NCBI GenBank assembly: GCA_039707655.1
Contig: CM077676.1
Coordinates: forward strand, 374,732,114 to 374,796,113
DNA length: 64,000 nucleotides
Direction: 5' to 3'
Source of the DNA: Elymus sibiricus
Lineage: Eukaryota > Streptophyta > Magnoliopsida > Poales > Poaceae
Under the pieces are notes generated by a model. The model worked only from the letters and a program-made list of their open reading frames with translations. It made no database searches and had not been told where the DNA came from. The position numbers were made by a program, and so were the translations under genes. Below, piece after piece: positions 1 through 10,865 of the stretch. Numbering within the stretch: the first letter of the stretch is position 1; each line of letters starts with the position of its first letter.

Positions 1-60
1 TTATTTGTAGCAGAAGTAAAATATACTCCAAAGTTTTTATATAGTGCGTCTAGAATAGTT

Positions 61-1520
61 TCAACGAAAACTTACGTCAAAATTATCTATGTCTTCAATG
101 AAGTCCTTGCCATCGTAGAGAAATGCAAACCTTAGAACAGCGAACGGTGATTCACCTTTCTCAACTTTTGGAACACCTTGTACAAAGTGAACGTCCCATT
201 TGCTCTTTTCGTTTTCCATTTGGTTTTTGAATATTATGTTGAAGGCTTCTTTAAACCTCGGTACCTGCAATTGCATTTAGTTTTGGTTTTAGAGAATCAT
301 GCAGCGCAACTCGTAAAATGAAATAGTGTTATTTACAACACTTACCAATTTGTTTTTATGGTTGTGGTATTTATCATGGTCCTTGTCTTTTTTCCTTTGA
401 ATGGCTGCCATGTCATCAAGTGCTTTATTTGTTTGATAAGTATGCTGGTTTTGTTGTTTTACTAATGCTTGTTCCTTCTTGAATTCTTTGAGAGAGGTTT
501 CTTGAGGTTCAATAATGTGTAGTTTCCTCGTATATCTGTCCAGCATAAATAGTATGTACCGGTCTTCCTTCTCGAGTGGTATGAATACCTATGTACAAAA
601 AAAATTATGTTAGATGAGAGTTTAGTATAAAGGAATATGTTAAAACTCATATTTTGATTTTGTTGTAGGGAAAACGCTAATACCATTTTTGCTGTGGAGA
701 ACTTCTTCTTTTGATGGTCTTTAAGATATATGGGAACCAATTGATGCATCCTATCCTCGAAATTAGTTTTAAAGTTCGAAGCAGATGTAGATGTATTCTT
801 TATATCCAGTATATGCTACAGACAATAAATATGAGATAAATGAGTTAGAAAAAATAAATTGGTATCAATAGATAAAATAGTCGTTGCAAATAGACAAATT
901 CATGTTATGTTTGTGGTTTTTTGAATTTTACCTCTGCGACGCTTGGGCCTAATATTAGTCTATGGCTTTGCTTTGAAGCCTATCTGCTTTCCCAGATTTC
1001 TGCTATCTCATCGAGCACCCTCTTTTCAATGTGGTCACGTTTGTTCTTCTGTGCTGGTCTTGGACCAAATACTGCCTTGAGGATGGCTCTAGTTAAATAC
1101 GTGCTTTCGCCGTGTGTACGTGTCCAGCTATATATATTTGTTCTATTGACAGGACAGTAAAAGAAATTTTCCTTGTGAGATTCAGTGACAAACAAATTGA
1201 TAAACAATAATTTAAGAATGTTTTTAGTTTGGTGTGTTCTTTCTCTGACTGTGTGCTCACTCCAACTAATTTGAGTTGCATAAGGAAACAACTCACCTTT
1301 TGAATTTTTTCTGCCAGCTCTCACTCATGACTATTTGGTAGAGCTGAGACGCCTTGTCCATGTGTTCAAAGGAGTATTCATGTTCTGGATATTTCATGGT
1401 GCTTCCTGCTTCATCCTTGTTTTTTCTCCTTGGTTCTGTCAAAGCAGGTAAAAATTTATAGCTCTTACTATTAAAAGTAATATGCAAGCTTTTGTCATGC
1501 TGAAAAGATAGACCAACCAT
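61..1520 (-). pseudogene. Ulp1-like unit 3, catalytic residues lost
   Basis: Exons at about 1293-1520 (contains DKASQLYQIVMS), 960-1160, 1560-1710 (upstream part), 350-590 and 61-270. The last two align with the catalytic parts of unit 2. IPLEKEDRYILFMLDRYTRK sits where unit 2 has its HHFTLYVLN His segment, with Arg/Tyr in place of His. IIEPQE replaces ILDSLN, removing the Asp. VPKVEKGESPFAVLRF replaces TPKQEGTQCGHFMVQF, removing both Gln and Cys. The fold signature around these positions is kept (W before the motif, YDGKDF against YWNGID). This unit therefore looks like a catalytically dead Ulp1 domain, either decayed or adapted for binding. The final exon ends at a GTAAGT donor, so more of the gene lies off the window. 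Confidence 0.6.
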
Positions 1521-1779
1521 GAGTTGTTGAAAAGAGTAAACAGAAAATAGTTATATTACCTTTCCTGGTCGAAAAAAGTTTGTAGTTTCTGTTTTGAAAT
1601 CTTTGATTTTTCCTGGAAGTTCATCCCACTTTATTTTGTTGGTGTTACCGAATATGACTGTGAATACGTACTCTGGTTTCCATTCGGCATCCACCTTGGT
1701 AGGCTGTAGGCATGTCATTGGATGTTTTATTTTTTCATGGTCTCCACGTATATGTTGAATTTTTTGAAGAAATCAAGTA

Positions 1780-2830
1780 ATTACGCTAATTAAGTAAATT
1801 GTTGTGCGTAGTACAGACTTACATGAAAATCCTCTCTGTCCTTTGTCAGATCAATGCCATTCCAGTATTTTACAAACTGGACCATGAAGTGTCCGCATTG
1901 CGTACCCTCTTGTTTCGGCGTGCAAACTCTGTAAGGTCTATCTGCTATCCTGACCCAATTCGGTTCATTGCTGGCTTTTAGTGCTGATTCTCCGTAATGG
2001 TTCTTCATCAGTACGTACATCCTTTTAATCTGTGATTACATTTTGGTTTTGTCGTTTGGTTGCGCAGTTGAGAAAAGTAATCATATTGTATTATCGTCAG
2101 AAAAAAAGTAAAGCAAGGTTCAAAGGACATACCAGTTCTGTACGATTCCTATGGTGTTCCTTCCAAGTCGTATCATTTTTGAGTATGTAATTCAATGAGT
2201 CAAGTATGTCGATGGTACTCCTGTACTCGTTCAACACATATAGCGTGAAGTGATGAGCCGTGTAATGAGGTATCATGATCTGCGTTGTGTTTCAGAGAGA
2301 TAGTTGATAAAGGTCATGGTTGTTGGAAAAATTAAATTTCATGCAATTGTTCAAGCTTGAGGAGAATAAATCATGTGTGCATACTTTTATTTGGTAATAA
2401 TTCTGAACTTACCATCTTCTTTTTTAGAAGGTTTTTTCCTTTGACAAGGGTTCCAAATGCGTTTAGTGCTTCGACCTCGTCGAATTCTCTTAGGTCCCCT
2501 TCTTTAGAATCGAGACTGAGCACCATCTGGAAGAAAGAGAGTACGTAGTTTTAGTTAAGAAATTTATCACAGCAATGGTGGATGTGTTTTTGTGTAAGAG
2601 GTATTCATATATTTGCGAACTCTGCTTGTAGTACGATTGTGTCGCTTCTGTTGAATTGTTGCTGTTCTACCCATTCTTCCAATAACGCGTTTGCCATCGA
2701 GCCCTCCATTTGTGCATCTCCTTGTCGTGCCTGGTCCATCATGGCTTTTCCGGTAATGTTATCTTCTCGCTTTGAGCTTTTATATACGTTTTCTCTGCAA
2801 GCAAAAAAGGTTTACGCATAATAGAGTCAG
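1780..2830 (-). pseudogene. Ulp1-like unit 2 with complete His-Asp-Gln-Cys signature
   Basis: Exons lie near 2640-2830, 2410-2530, 2130-2280 and 1790-2020. The third holds IPHYTAHHFTLYVLN (catalytic His segment) followed by DILDSLN (Asp). The fourth holds TPKQEGTQCGHFMVQF, with Gln six residues before the nucleophile Cys, as in C48 peptidases. The unit is preceded by a linker ending DKAMSLYKYLMSREGQK, similar to the segment that opens unit 3, which supports tandem duplication of the whole unit. No stop was noticed inside these exons. It belongs to the larger broken gene, so expression of an active protease is doubtful. Confidence 0.6.
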
Positions 2831-2903
2831 TTGTTAGCTGGTTTTAAGAGTAGTTGCACTTCTCTGTTTCTTGTTTTTGGGAAGAGAGAGAATCTACGTA
2901 CTT

Positions 2904-3683
2904 TCAGCATTCTTTCTGTCCTTCTCGGCTCATTAGATATTTATAAAGTGACATGGCCTTGTCCTTATAAATGAAATCTCCTGGCACAAATGTTGGTATG
3001 TTGACTTTCTCAGAGACCCTGGTCGATCGCTTCAACGGCCTCTTGATTGAGATTATGTTTGTTGAGCTGATCTCAGATGATTGAATCTTTGAAGGTACAG
3101 AGATGGCAGCATCGTGTTTCCTCTTCTCAAGTATCTTTTGTTGTAAGATCTTCTTATTGTTGATGTCCTTCTTTTCTTCAGCAACAGGGTGCTTGTTCAG
3201 CTTGGAAAGCTGGTCTTGCGCAGTTGGTGTATCCTTCCTTCTGTTATCCTCTTTTAAACCAGTGTGTGTTTGCTCAAGTTGCTGTGCTATGAAGCTGTTG
3301 CTGTTGCTGTTGATGTTTTCTTCATATTGGTGAGTTTCCTGGTGTTCAATCTTTTCTTCTGGGGGTTGTCGATCTGGTTCTATTGGTGGATCGTCGCGTT
3401 CGTGTTCCCTCTGTAAATCAGCTTCTATTTGCCCATGTTGTTGTGAGTCAATTTGTTCAATCGGTTCCTGGCTTCTTACATGTATAACTTCTTGCTCTTC
3501 GGTGCATGTGTCAGTAATATCAATAACTTGGTCTTGACTGCTTGTTCCTATAGTTTTTTCCTTGGGCTCGGGAGTTGGAGGAAACTCTTCTAGTACGTCA
3601 CATTTTGTCCGTTGCATTTCTGTGTCTCCGATGTTGACTTTATGCTTCAGCATATCTGTTAGAATCAAGAAAAAAAAACTCAT
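2904..3683 (-). CDS. Acidic, Gln/Glu-rich linker exon between Ulp1 units 1 and 2
   Basis: An open stretch of about 240 codons, rich in Glu, Gln, Asp and Lys, with no recognisable enzyme motif, probably disordered. Basic patches (KRPLKRSTR) lie near the end and could be a nuclear localisation signal. It ends with DKAMSLYKYLMS, a short motif repeated at the start of unit 3. Composition resembles the linkers at 5384-6158 and 8104-9129, which suggests the protein alternates low-complexity linkers with Ulp1-like units. Confidence 0.5.
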   Translation of the reverse strand: MSFFFLILTDMLKHKVNIGDTEMQRTKCDVLEEFPPTPEPKEKTIGTSSQDQVIDITDTCTEEQEVIHVRSQEPIEQIDSQQHGQIEADLQREHERDDPPIEPDRQPPEEKIEHQETHQYEENINSNSNSFIAQQLEQTHTGLKEDNRRKDTPTAQDQLSKLNKHPVAEEKKDINNKKILQQKILEKRKHDAAISVPSKIQSSEISSTNIISIKRPLKRSTRVSEKVNIPTFVPGDFIYKDKAMSLYKYLMSREGQKEC

Positions 3684-3771
3684 TATTAACTGGTAGGCTG
3701 AAAAATTATGAGGCTTGGTTTCTAAAAATTACTTAAGCAACGTATTACTTGCTTGTTTTTTGAAATACGAA

Positions 3772-5123
3772 CCTGTGGTATAGTTGATTAATGATAGTAC
3801 GGTATTGTCTCTGCGTTGGCTGATTAGTTGATATAGAATTTTTTTCCTCAACTCTGGGACATGTTCTTCCGTTAAGACCACTGTTGTTCCATCTTGGGAG
3901 TAGTGCTTCACGTTCATGTACATATAGAATGCGCAGTCCATTCTGCATGTAGAAGAATGATTGGTTATTATTGCTGGCCTGTGTCATGAAAATACCTTAT
4001 ATTTTTTATAAGACGTCGGGACAGTTTGGGTAAAACTGCTCTAACATCCTGTATTTAGGAATGGAAGTAGTAAATGTTGCAGGAAAAAAAAAGAGAAAGG
4101 TTCGTAGTGTTTACGTCTCTCCTCCCTGAAGCGGCACCTGCATTTTGACCTTTTTGAAATGGTCGATACTTCTTGGTGAAAGCTGGAGCTCTGTGCTCAT
4201 TTGCTTCCAGATCTTCTTCAATCTGCTTGTTACAGTGTTGAAGAATTGTACTGTCCCGGGATATGCAGTTACAGAGTCAAGGAGTTCGAAGCACTCTTTT
4301 TTCATGTTAACTGTGATGGTGAAATAGTGACCGATATCTCCATCTTTCTTATACCCGCCTATGGAAGCTGGTAGAAAGAACTGCAAGAGGCAAAATAAAA
4401 AGAAACCATTTGCAATCCTTCTTAGATTTAGGCATGGTTTGTTGGACATAAAAGAGAACTATAGAGCCGTTATTGGATTTTCGTATCTGTAACAGGTGAT
4501 CTGCTTACCATGTCATAATCTTGCAGTTTTTCTCCTTCTTCTATATTGAAAAATCTTTTAAGCCTGGCAGGTAGTAGTTTATTTCTGATATGTGCTTGGT
4601 CTTTATTTTTTGAAGCACATTGGATCATTGTCATCGGCTCGCTTTATTGAGTGCTGCTTGTTTTGTCATATGTACACAAAAAGGAATTTGTCAGTTCACT
4701 TGTAGACAAAGTTGATCGATTGATAGACTAGTATTCATTGTTGCCGTGATCTTTACTTATAGTGTTGTTTAATGATAGAATCTTTCGCCCTGTGCCCTTG
4801 AGTTCATTTCTCAAGATCACCAGCAAGGGCTCGATGGCTTCACTGCTCACTGGATTTCCGACTGTGAAGCTTTCGGCCACATGACCTAGATTGACATCTA
4901 ACTTGTTCGTTGTCAGGAAAAGCTTATCTCTGCAATGCATATTTAGAAAAATATTTTAGTTTACACAGTTTACAGGTAAAAACATTGGAAGAATGTGTTG
5001 TGTGGTAGTTACATGAACTTACCCTTCTTGCTTTGTCCGTGGCCTACATACAGCATTGTAAAGGTCTTCGATGGCTCTGCTCACGGGATCACTATCTTTG
5101 CTCCCTTTCTCCTTTGTAAAACC
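3772..5123 (-). pseudogene. Ulp1-like unit 1 with complete His-Asp-Gln-Cys signature
   Basis: Exons: 5023-5123, about 4745-4929, about 4510-4640, about 4118-4383 and 3772-3946. GHYFTITVNMKKECFELLDS carries the His and Asp positions. MQVPLQGGET ends one exon and MDCAFYMYMNVKHY opens the next, so the intron separates the Gln from the catalytic Cys. A C-terminal helix follows (VPELRKKILYQLIS), as is usual for C48 domains. Donor and acceptor dinucleotides are GT/AG at the junctions I checked. Identity to unit 2 is low outside the motifs, so the duplication is old. Confidence 0.6.
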
Positions 5124-5383
5124 CTAAAGGGACATCATCACATGCAAGCACAAGCGGAAAAAGAACAAGAAAGGAACGACAAAGGACAAGGCGTATCTTC
5201 TAGCAGCGAAACAGGCAAGACAAAACAAACTTAAGTACTATCTCACAATCTGTAAATTAAAACATAACAACAAAATAGCCAGCACAAAATAAATTTAGAG
5301 GAGAACATAGGGGTCAGTAAATGGGAATGCATTTGTGTCTGTGACGGAAGCTATTTTTTAATTTCACCTTATGTAACTTTACC

Positions 5384-6158
5384 TTTTCGGTCGTTGTCGC
5401 TGCTCGAGCGCCTGCTAATTCTTGTTTGTTAAGTGAAGTATTTTGGGCTTGGTCATGAGTGCCATCCCTGTCCACTGTTGGAATATCTTGTTCCCCTTGT
5501 TTAATGGTCTCCTCTGGTTGCTTTTGTTGATGTTGAATGTCGGTGCTCTCCTCTGTTTGTTGCGGCTGTTGTAAGACAAAAAAGTAGTTAAATGGGACTG
5601 CATATCTGTCTGTGCAGCTATTTTTTATATATATGTTGTAGAAACATGTTTTGTAACTTCACCTCTTCAGTCATTGTCTGCGGTGCCATCTGTGCTTCTT
5701 CTTCTTTGTTTTCTGAATGTTTTGCGTCTTGTCCAGTGGCAGTAGCATTGTCTATTATTTGTAATACCTCTTGCTCTCCAGTTGCAGGGTTGTCTACTAC
5801 TGTAAAAACACGTTGTCCTTGTTTCTTGTCGTCCTCTTGCTGTGAGTTTTGCTGTTCTACGCCAGTGCTTTGGTTTGCTTCTTTTGTCTGTTCAATAAAA
5901 AATGTAGATAAAGGTGGGACTTCATTTGTGTGTGCTTAAATATTTTTTTATTTTCTTATGTTATAGAAGCAGGTCGTCTAACTTCACCTCTTCAGCCGTT
6001 GACGCTGCTGGGGCATTTTGTAGTTCCTGTTTGTCAAGTGAAGGTTGGTCTTCATTTGCAGCACTGGCTACTATTGCAGTGACAACTTCCCCATGTTTTG
6101 TGGCTTCTCCTGCCTGTGGTCCTTGTTGATTCTTGATAGCAGCGTGCTCGTTTGTTTC
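5384..6158 (-). repeat. Triplicated linker exon (three tandem exon-intron units)
   Basis: Three consecutive minus-strand exons, 5988-6158, 5664-5887 and 5384-5565, share layout: an AG acceptor, a Gln/Glu/Thr-rich coding stretch, an end reading AEEV, TEEV or TEKV, and a donor followed by GAAGTTA or AAGTTA. The introns share a pyrimidine-rich start. The period is roughly 300-325 bp. This is tandem exon duplication in a low-complexity linker. Exon lengths (171, 224, 182) are not all multiples of three, so the frame may not have survived. Confidence 0.6.
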
Positions 6159-6297
6159 CTGCGTTGTTCAGAGAAAAAGGTTATTCATTCCTTGTAATTC
6201 TTGTATTTTCCATATTGTTGTCGTAGGCTGTACTAGGTAGTTCATCGCTTATAAATCTTCAAAAAAGGGTTGTTGTTGAATTTTACCTCTTTGTTGG

Positions 6298-7890
6298 TGA
6301 AAGCACATTTGCTCCCTTGGTGGTTTTGGTAATTCATGCCAACATACATGTTGTTGGACTAATGCTTTTATTTAGTGAATTTCAGACAAGTTCAACAATG
6401 GCGTGGCAGGGACAAGAGGACGTGGAACCCCTTCAAAATGCTAAGGACAAGGATTGGCAAAAGATCAAGACTCTACATTTTTGGTTTAGTGATCCAAGAT
6501 CACATTGAGTCCATAGGAAAGCCAATACTATTAAAAGGGGATGAGGTGTTGCTTAATGGTCTTTTTGCTCAAGTGCTTAGTGACAGTATTCCTAAACCCT
6601 CAACCACTCTCTCTACCCAAATATGTCCAAAACCTACATTCCAACTCGGCCCCACCGAAATTCTCTATCCGGCCCCATCGAGTTCATCCAAGACTTAGCC
6701 ACTGCCAAAACCCTAACAAATCGGATCCACCGAAATGGATCTCGGTCCCACCGAGATGGCCTTGCCAACTCTCTGTAATCGTTTGCATTCACTTCGGTCT
6801 CACCGAGTTATGCAAATCGGTCTCACCGAGATGGCTTGCCAAGTCTCTGTTGCCTTATTGCTTCACTTCGGTCCAACCGAGTTGATGCAATCGGTGCCAC
6901 CGAGATGAGGATTGCCCTAGCCATTGCACTTCGGTCCATCCGAGTTGTTCGTATCGGTCCCACCGAGATTCCTAAAGTTCATATCTTTTACACAGTTCGG
7001 TGCTACCGAGATTATTGTTTCGGTGCCACCGAGTTGAGTCAAAAGTGTGTAACGGTTGGATTTTGTGTGGAGGCTATATATACCCCTCCACCACCTCCTT
7101 CTCAGAAAGGAGAGCCATCAGAACGTGCCTACACTTCCACCATACATTTTCTGAGAGAGAACCACCTACTCATGTGTTGAGATCAAGATATTCCATTCCT
7201 ACCATTTGAACCTTGATCTCTAGCCTTTCCCAAGTTGCTTTCCACTCAAATCCCTCTTCCACCATAGCCAAATCTGTGAGGAGTTGTTTGAGTGCTGGGA
7301 AGACTATCATTTGAAGCACAAGAGCAAGGAGTTCATCAACAACACACAGTCTATTACCTTTTGGAGAGTGGTGTCTCCTAGATTGGTTAGGTGTCACTTG
7401 GGAGCCTCCAACATGATGTGGAGTTGAACCAAGCAGTTTGTAAGGGCAAGGAGATCGCCTACTTCGTGAAGATCTACCCCGAGTGAGGCTAGTCCTTCGT
7501 GGACGTAAGCCATGGTGGAATAGACAAGGTTGCTTCTTCGTGGACCCTTCGTGGGTGGAGCCCTCCGTGGACTCGCGCAGCCGTTACCCTTCGTGGGTTG
7601 AAGTCTCCATCAACGTGGACGTACGATAGCACCACCTATCGGAACCACGCCAAAAACCACCGTGTCTTCATTGCGTTTGATCTTCCATACTCTATCCCTT
7701 TACTTTTCGTACTCTTGCATGCTTTACTATTTCCGCTGCTCAATCTCTAGATATGCATGTGTAGAAAGTATTGGAGTGATCTTAACTTGTGCCAAAATCT
7801 GCCTAAATTCCAAGAGAAATTAAAAACTGCACCTTTGGTTGGTTAGGAGTCTATTCACCCCCCCTCTAGACCTAGCTCCTCGATCCCACA
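6298..7890. mobile_element. Solo LTR, 1593 bp, with 5-bp target duplication GTTGG
   Basis: It starts TGAAAGCACATTTGCTCCC and ends CTCGATCCCACA, giving TG...CA termini. GTTGG flanks both sides (6293-6297 and 7891-7895). No gag, pol or second LTR is present, so this is a solo LTR left by LTR-LTR recombination. The ending (CACCCCCCCTCTAGACC...TCGATCC) is typical of Triticeae copia-type LTRs, though I cannot name the family. It lies in the Ulp1-like gene exon 7896-8028, a few bases before that exon's GTAAAA donor (6281-6286). Confidence 0.85.
6645..7040. repeat. Cluster of short TCGGT..ACCGAG inverted motifs inside the solo LTR
   Basis: About ten short imperfect palindromes of the form TCGGTCCCACCGAG or TCGGTCCAACCGAG recur every 20-60 bp in the LTR's U3-like part. 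Each arm is about 5-6 bp (TCGGT / ACCGA). They could form small hairpins or act as repeated protein-binding sites in LTR regulation; which is not shown by sequence. Confidence 0.6.
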
Positions 7891-8103
7891 GTTGGTGGTT
7901 TGGATGTTTTCGTCTGCGTCTACTCTTTCTTTGTCAGGTATAAGATGGTCTAGTTTGTGGTCATCTGGGATGTTCGGGTCAACTTGTGCTTCGTCGGGGG
8001 CTGAGTCTAGCTCGGCGGGACTGCGGAGCTGAGTCAAGTAGGTTTGTTAGTTAACTCACAACTCTATGCAGTTTAAATGTGGAAAAGGGTTGTTTATACT
8101 CAC

Positions 8104-9129
8104 GTGTTTGCTGCTTCCTATCCCGGTTGTGTCATGTACTGCTTTCGCGGTTGTGCTTGATGGACCATCATCTATTGTGAGGTTGGATGATTTGTTCGTT
8201 GGATCCTCGTGCTCGGTGTTGTTGCCATCATCGTGCTTTCGGCCTTCATCGTGGGCTGGCATGCGTGCCTGGAGGGTATGAAACAAAAAAAAATTAGTGT
8301 GAGTATGAGAACAGACTGGTGAAGTCAAACCATATCGTGTATTGTTAATATTTACCTCCTTTCCTTGTTCGTGATCTGCAACTTTTATTCCTGCTGCTAC
8401 TTTTCTTTGTTGCTTTTGCTGTTCCTTGACGTTTGTGTTGCTTTGTATGTGCTTCTCCTTGTGTCTCTTTTGTACCTGCTTGTGCTCCTTTGTGTCTTCC
8501 CTGTTAATTGTTGTCTTTTGTATCCTGGATCTTGTCTTTCTCTCCTTCTCTTCCTCTCCTTGGGGTGCCTTTCTTTTTCGCGTTTCTTGTGCTACTGTTC
8601 TCACTACGTCTTCTTTTGTGTGGTTGTCATCAACTACTCTTGTTGTGTCTTCTGCATGTTCTTGCTCTACTGCTATCAGGTTCCCCTCGTCCTTTTCCTT
8701 CTTTCTTGCCTTGCAAATCATGCGCTAGAAGTTACTGTGATGATCGAAAGCTTTTATCAGGGACGTCGTTTGTTCTATCAGCGATTCTCTGGCTTTTTGA
8801 TCGAAATCTTCCTCTTCATCGGTGCATTGGCATCCTGCTCTGTTTCTTATTGCGGGTAACTGTGATGCTTTGTCAAGCACATTTTTCAACATTGCATTGA
8901 TTATTTTGAATCCTTCTGCTGATCCTTCGCCGATGCTTGTCTCGAGTTCACTGCTTCCCCTGGTGCTGCTCGGTCCTTCACGCCGGACCTTGGGTGGGGG
9001 TGGTAGCAGTTTGGTCGTGTGGTGGTGATGTTTTTGTTGCTGTGCTTGTATGAGTTGCATTGCAGGCAAAGGTGATTCTGTGTTTCTTTCGTTTGTGTAG
9101 AAGATTCTGTCTGCTGTTCCTTTCCATGT
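8104..9129 (-). pseudogene. Charged linker exons of the Ulp1-like gene, with in-frame TAG
   Basis: Exon 8356-9129 starts after an AG acceptor (TWKGTADRIFYTNERN) and runs through a Pro-rich, acidic segment to HHSNF. There a TAG at 8725-8727 interrupts the frame. The same frame continues directly with a Lys/Glu/Arg-rich stretch (KARKKEKDEG...) to a GTAAAT donor at 8351-8355. Exon 8104-8267 follows. The TAG could be a 3' splice site rather than a nonsense change, but no polypyrimidine tract precedes it. No enzyme domain is visible. Confidence 0.5.
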
Positions 9130-9214
9130 CTGCGTTGTTTCGGTAGAATGAAATTTGTTAGAATCAAAAATGTTTTTACAAGATACAAGAAATTTATGGA
9201 CGAAAGAGCCATAC

Positions 9215-10178
9215 CTGTATCTTGCCAAATTCATAGTGATCCGGACATCCTTTTCCATCCTTCTTCATGTCTGCTCTAGCTACTTTTGTTAGATCCTTCT
9301 CGGTGAGATGGTTGGCTCGTGGTGTCGAGGTCTTGTCCATTCTCTCAGCAATTTTGCGCATTTCTCTGGTGCTTGGTAATAGCAGGGAGTCGAGGTACAT
9401 GATTATTGGTCCCTGTGCCAATCCATTGAGGTGCTTTTTTTTTCTTCTTAAATTCCTGTTTTTCCTCTTCGTGTTTTTGCCATTTTTCAGCTCCAACCTT
9501 AATCCCTTCGACGACGACCTGGCAGTAGTCCATCTGTGCCATTTCTTTATAATCCATTTTCTTGACCATTATTGCTTGCTTGCTTAAGATTGGGGCAGTT
9601 GTTCCACAGATGACCTTGTGGAAAAGAATGAGGAAAAAGATTTTAACTACTTTCCTGTTTGCTTCTGGCTTGTCTATTTCTACTAATTTTTTTAGCTTTT
9701 CAAACATATCTTTAGTTTTGAAATCTGTTTTTTTGAGGCCAAGTTCTGACGTCAGTTCCTTCATATCTCCGGGGGAAGTCTGCGGCCTTGGTGCTGTCTT
9801 TGGTTTGCCGTTTGGGAATCCAAAAGCCTTATGGATGACTTCCTTGGTAATCTTGATTTTCTTGTCTTCATCAGCTTCTCCAAAGCTTATCGTCATGTTG
9901 TCCGTGTTCAGATTTCTGTAGATGTGTGCTGCAAGTGGCCTATAGATGGAGCCCGTTATCTTGCAGTGCTCTATGCTGCCAAATCCTGCCTCCCGAACAT
10001 CTCTTCGGTGGCGTTCTTTAAGTAATTCCCATGCTTGTTTGACGGGTACGAATGTTGCTCCTGCTTTGATTCTACATTTGTCTTCATCGGTTGTTGCCTC
10101 TCCTTCATCATCTGTTGGTGCTGCCAATTCGTTCCCGCTTGTCTTTCTCCTCTTTGTGCCCTTCCTGTTTATTTTTGG
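9215..10178 (-). pseudogene. N-terminal domain exon of the Ulp1-like gene (frameshifted at a T9 run)
   Basis: The exon opens after an AG acceptor with a basic KRRKTSG patch. It encodes about 230 residues of folded-looking sequence: FVPVKQAWELLKERHRRDV, then a Lys/Pro stretch, then KVVKIFFLILFHKVICG. It resembles the plant-specific region that precedes Ulp1 domains in grass element-borne proteins. At about 9430-9438 (nine T on the plus strand) the sensible frame changes. Before it lies KQEFKKKKK; after it the other frame reads HLNGLAQGPIIMYLDSLLLPS and continues open to a GTATGG donor at 9209-9214. Homopolymer miscall or true 1-bp indel cannot be separated here. Confidence 0.55.
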
Positions 10179-10865
10179 CTATTTCAGAAAAAGAAAAAAG
10201 GGGTTTCGTTAGAAAAGGATCATTTGGTTTTCAGTGGTAATCGGCGGCAAACAAAAATTCCTAGAGAAATGTGTTTTACATGATCGCTGTTGTCCTCTTC
10301 GGCATCATTGCCGTCCTCTGGAGGAATGAAATCAGCATCGCCTTCTGTATCATCGTTGGCACCATCAATCTTTGGTGGCGTCATCCTGTTCTTGTTGCAC
10401 CCGTGGTCGTTTGTTTTTCTTCATGCTTTCAGTTTATTTGTTGCTCGTGGGTGGTGCTGGTGGCGGCAGTACCATTAGAGGCTTTAGCTATTGCAAGGTA
10501 TCACTTTCGAGGATGACATCAGTGTTGTCCTTTCGCTTTTTCCTTTCAGCTTCAGGAGGAACAACAGCCTTTGTTTCTGATTGCCTCTCTCGTCTGCTTG
10601 TTTTTTACTCGTTTGCTATTGTAAGTTACCAGTGGTGTATTGTTTTTGTGCAGGATTGGCATGGCCGCTGCTTCGTTCTGCTTGATTTGTTGCGTACTTT
10701 TTTCTGATGGGTGAGGAGATATGCTGCGTCTTTCTTCATTTTGCATGTTAATTTCAGACATGATTGTTTGAATATCACTGTCTTCGTGACCTGCATAATG
10801 ATCAGGTAACAAAAAAGGATATTGATTCATTTGCAAAAAAGGAAAGGGATATACTTTTCGAAACA

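Noticed and set aside
8365..8900. Plus-strand frames encoding Leu/Cys/Phe-rich, membrane-like peptides
   Set aside because: They are the complement of the Lys/Glu-rich linker exons of the minus-strand Ulp1-like gene, which has splice sites and consistent composition.
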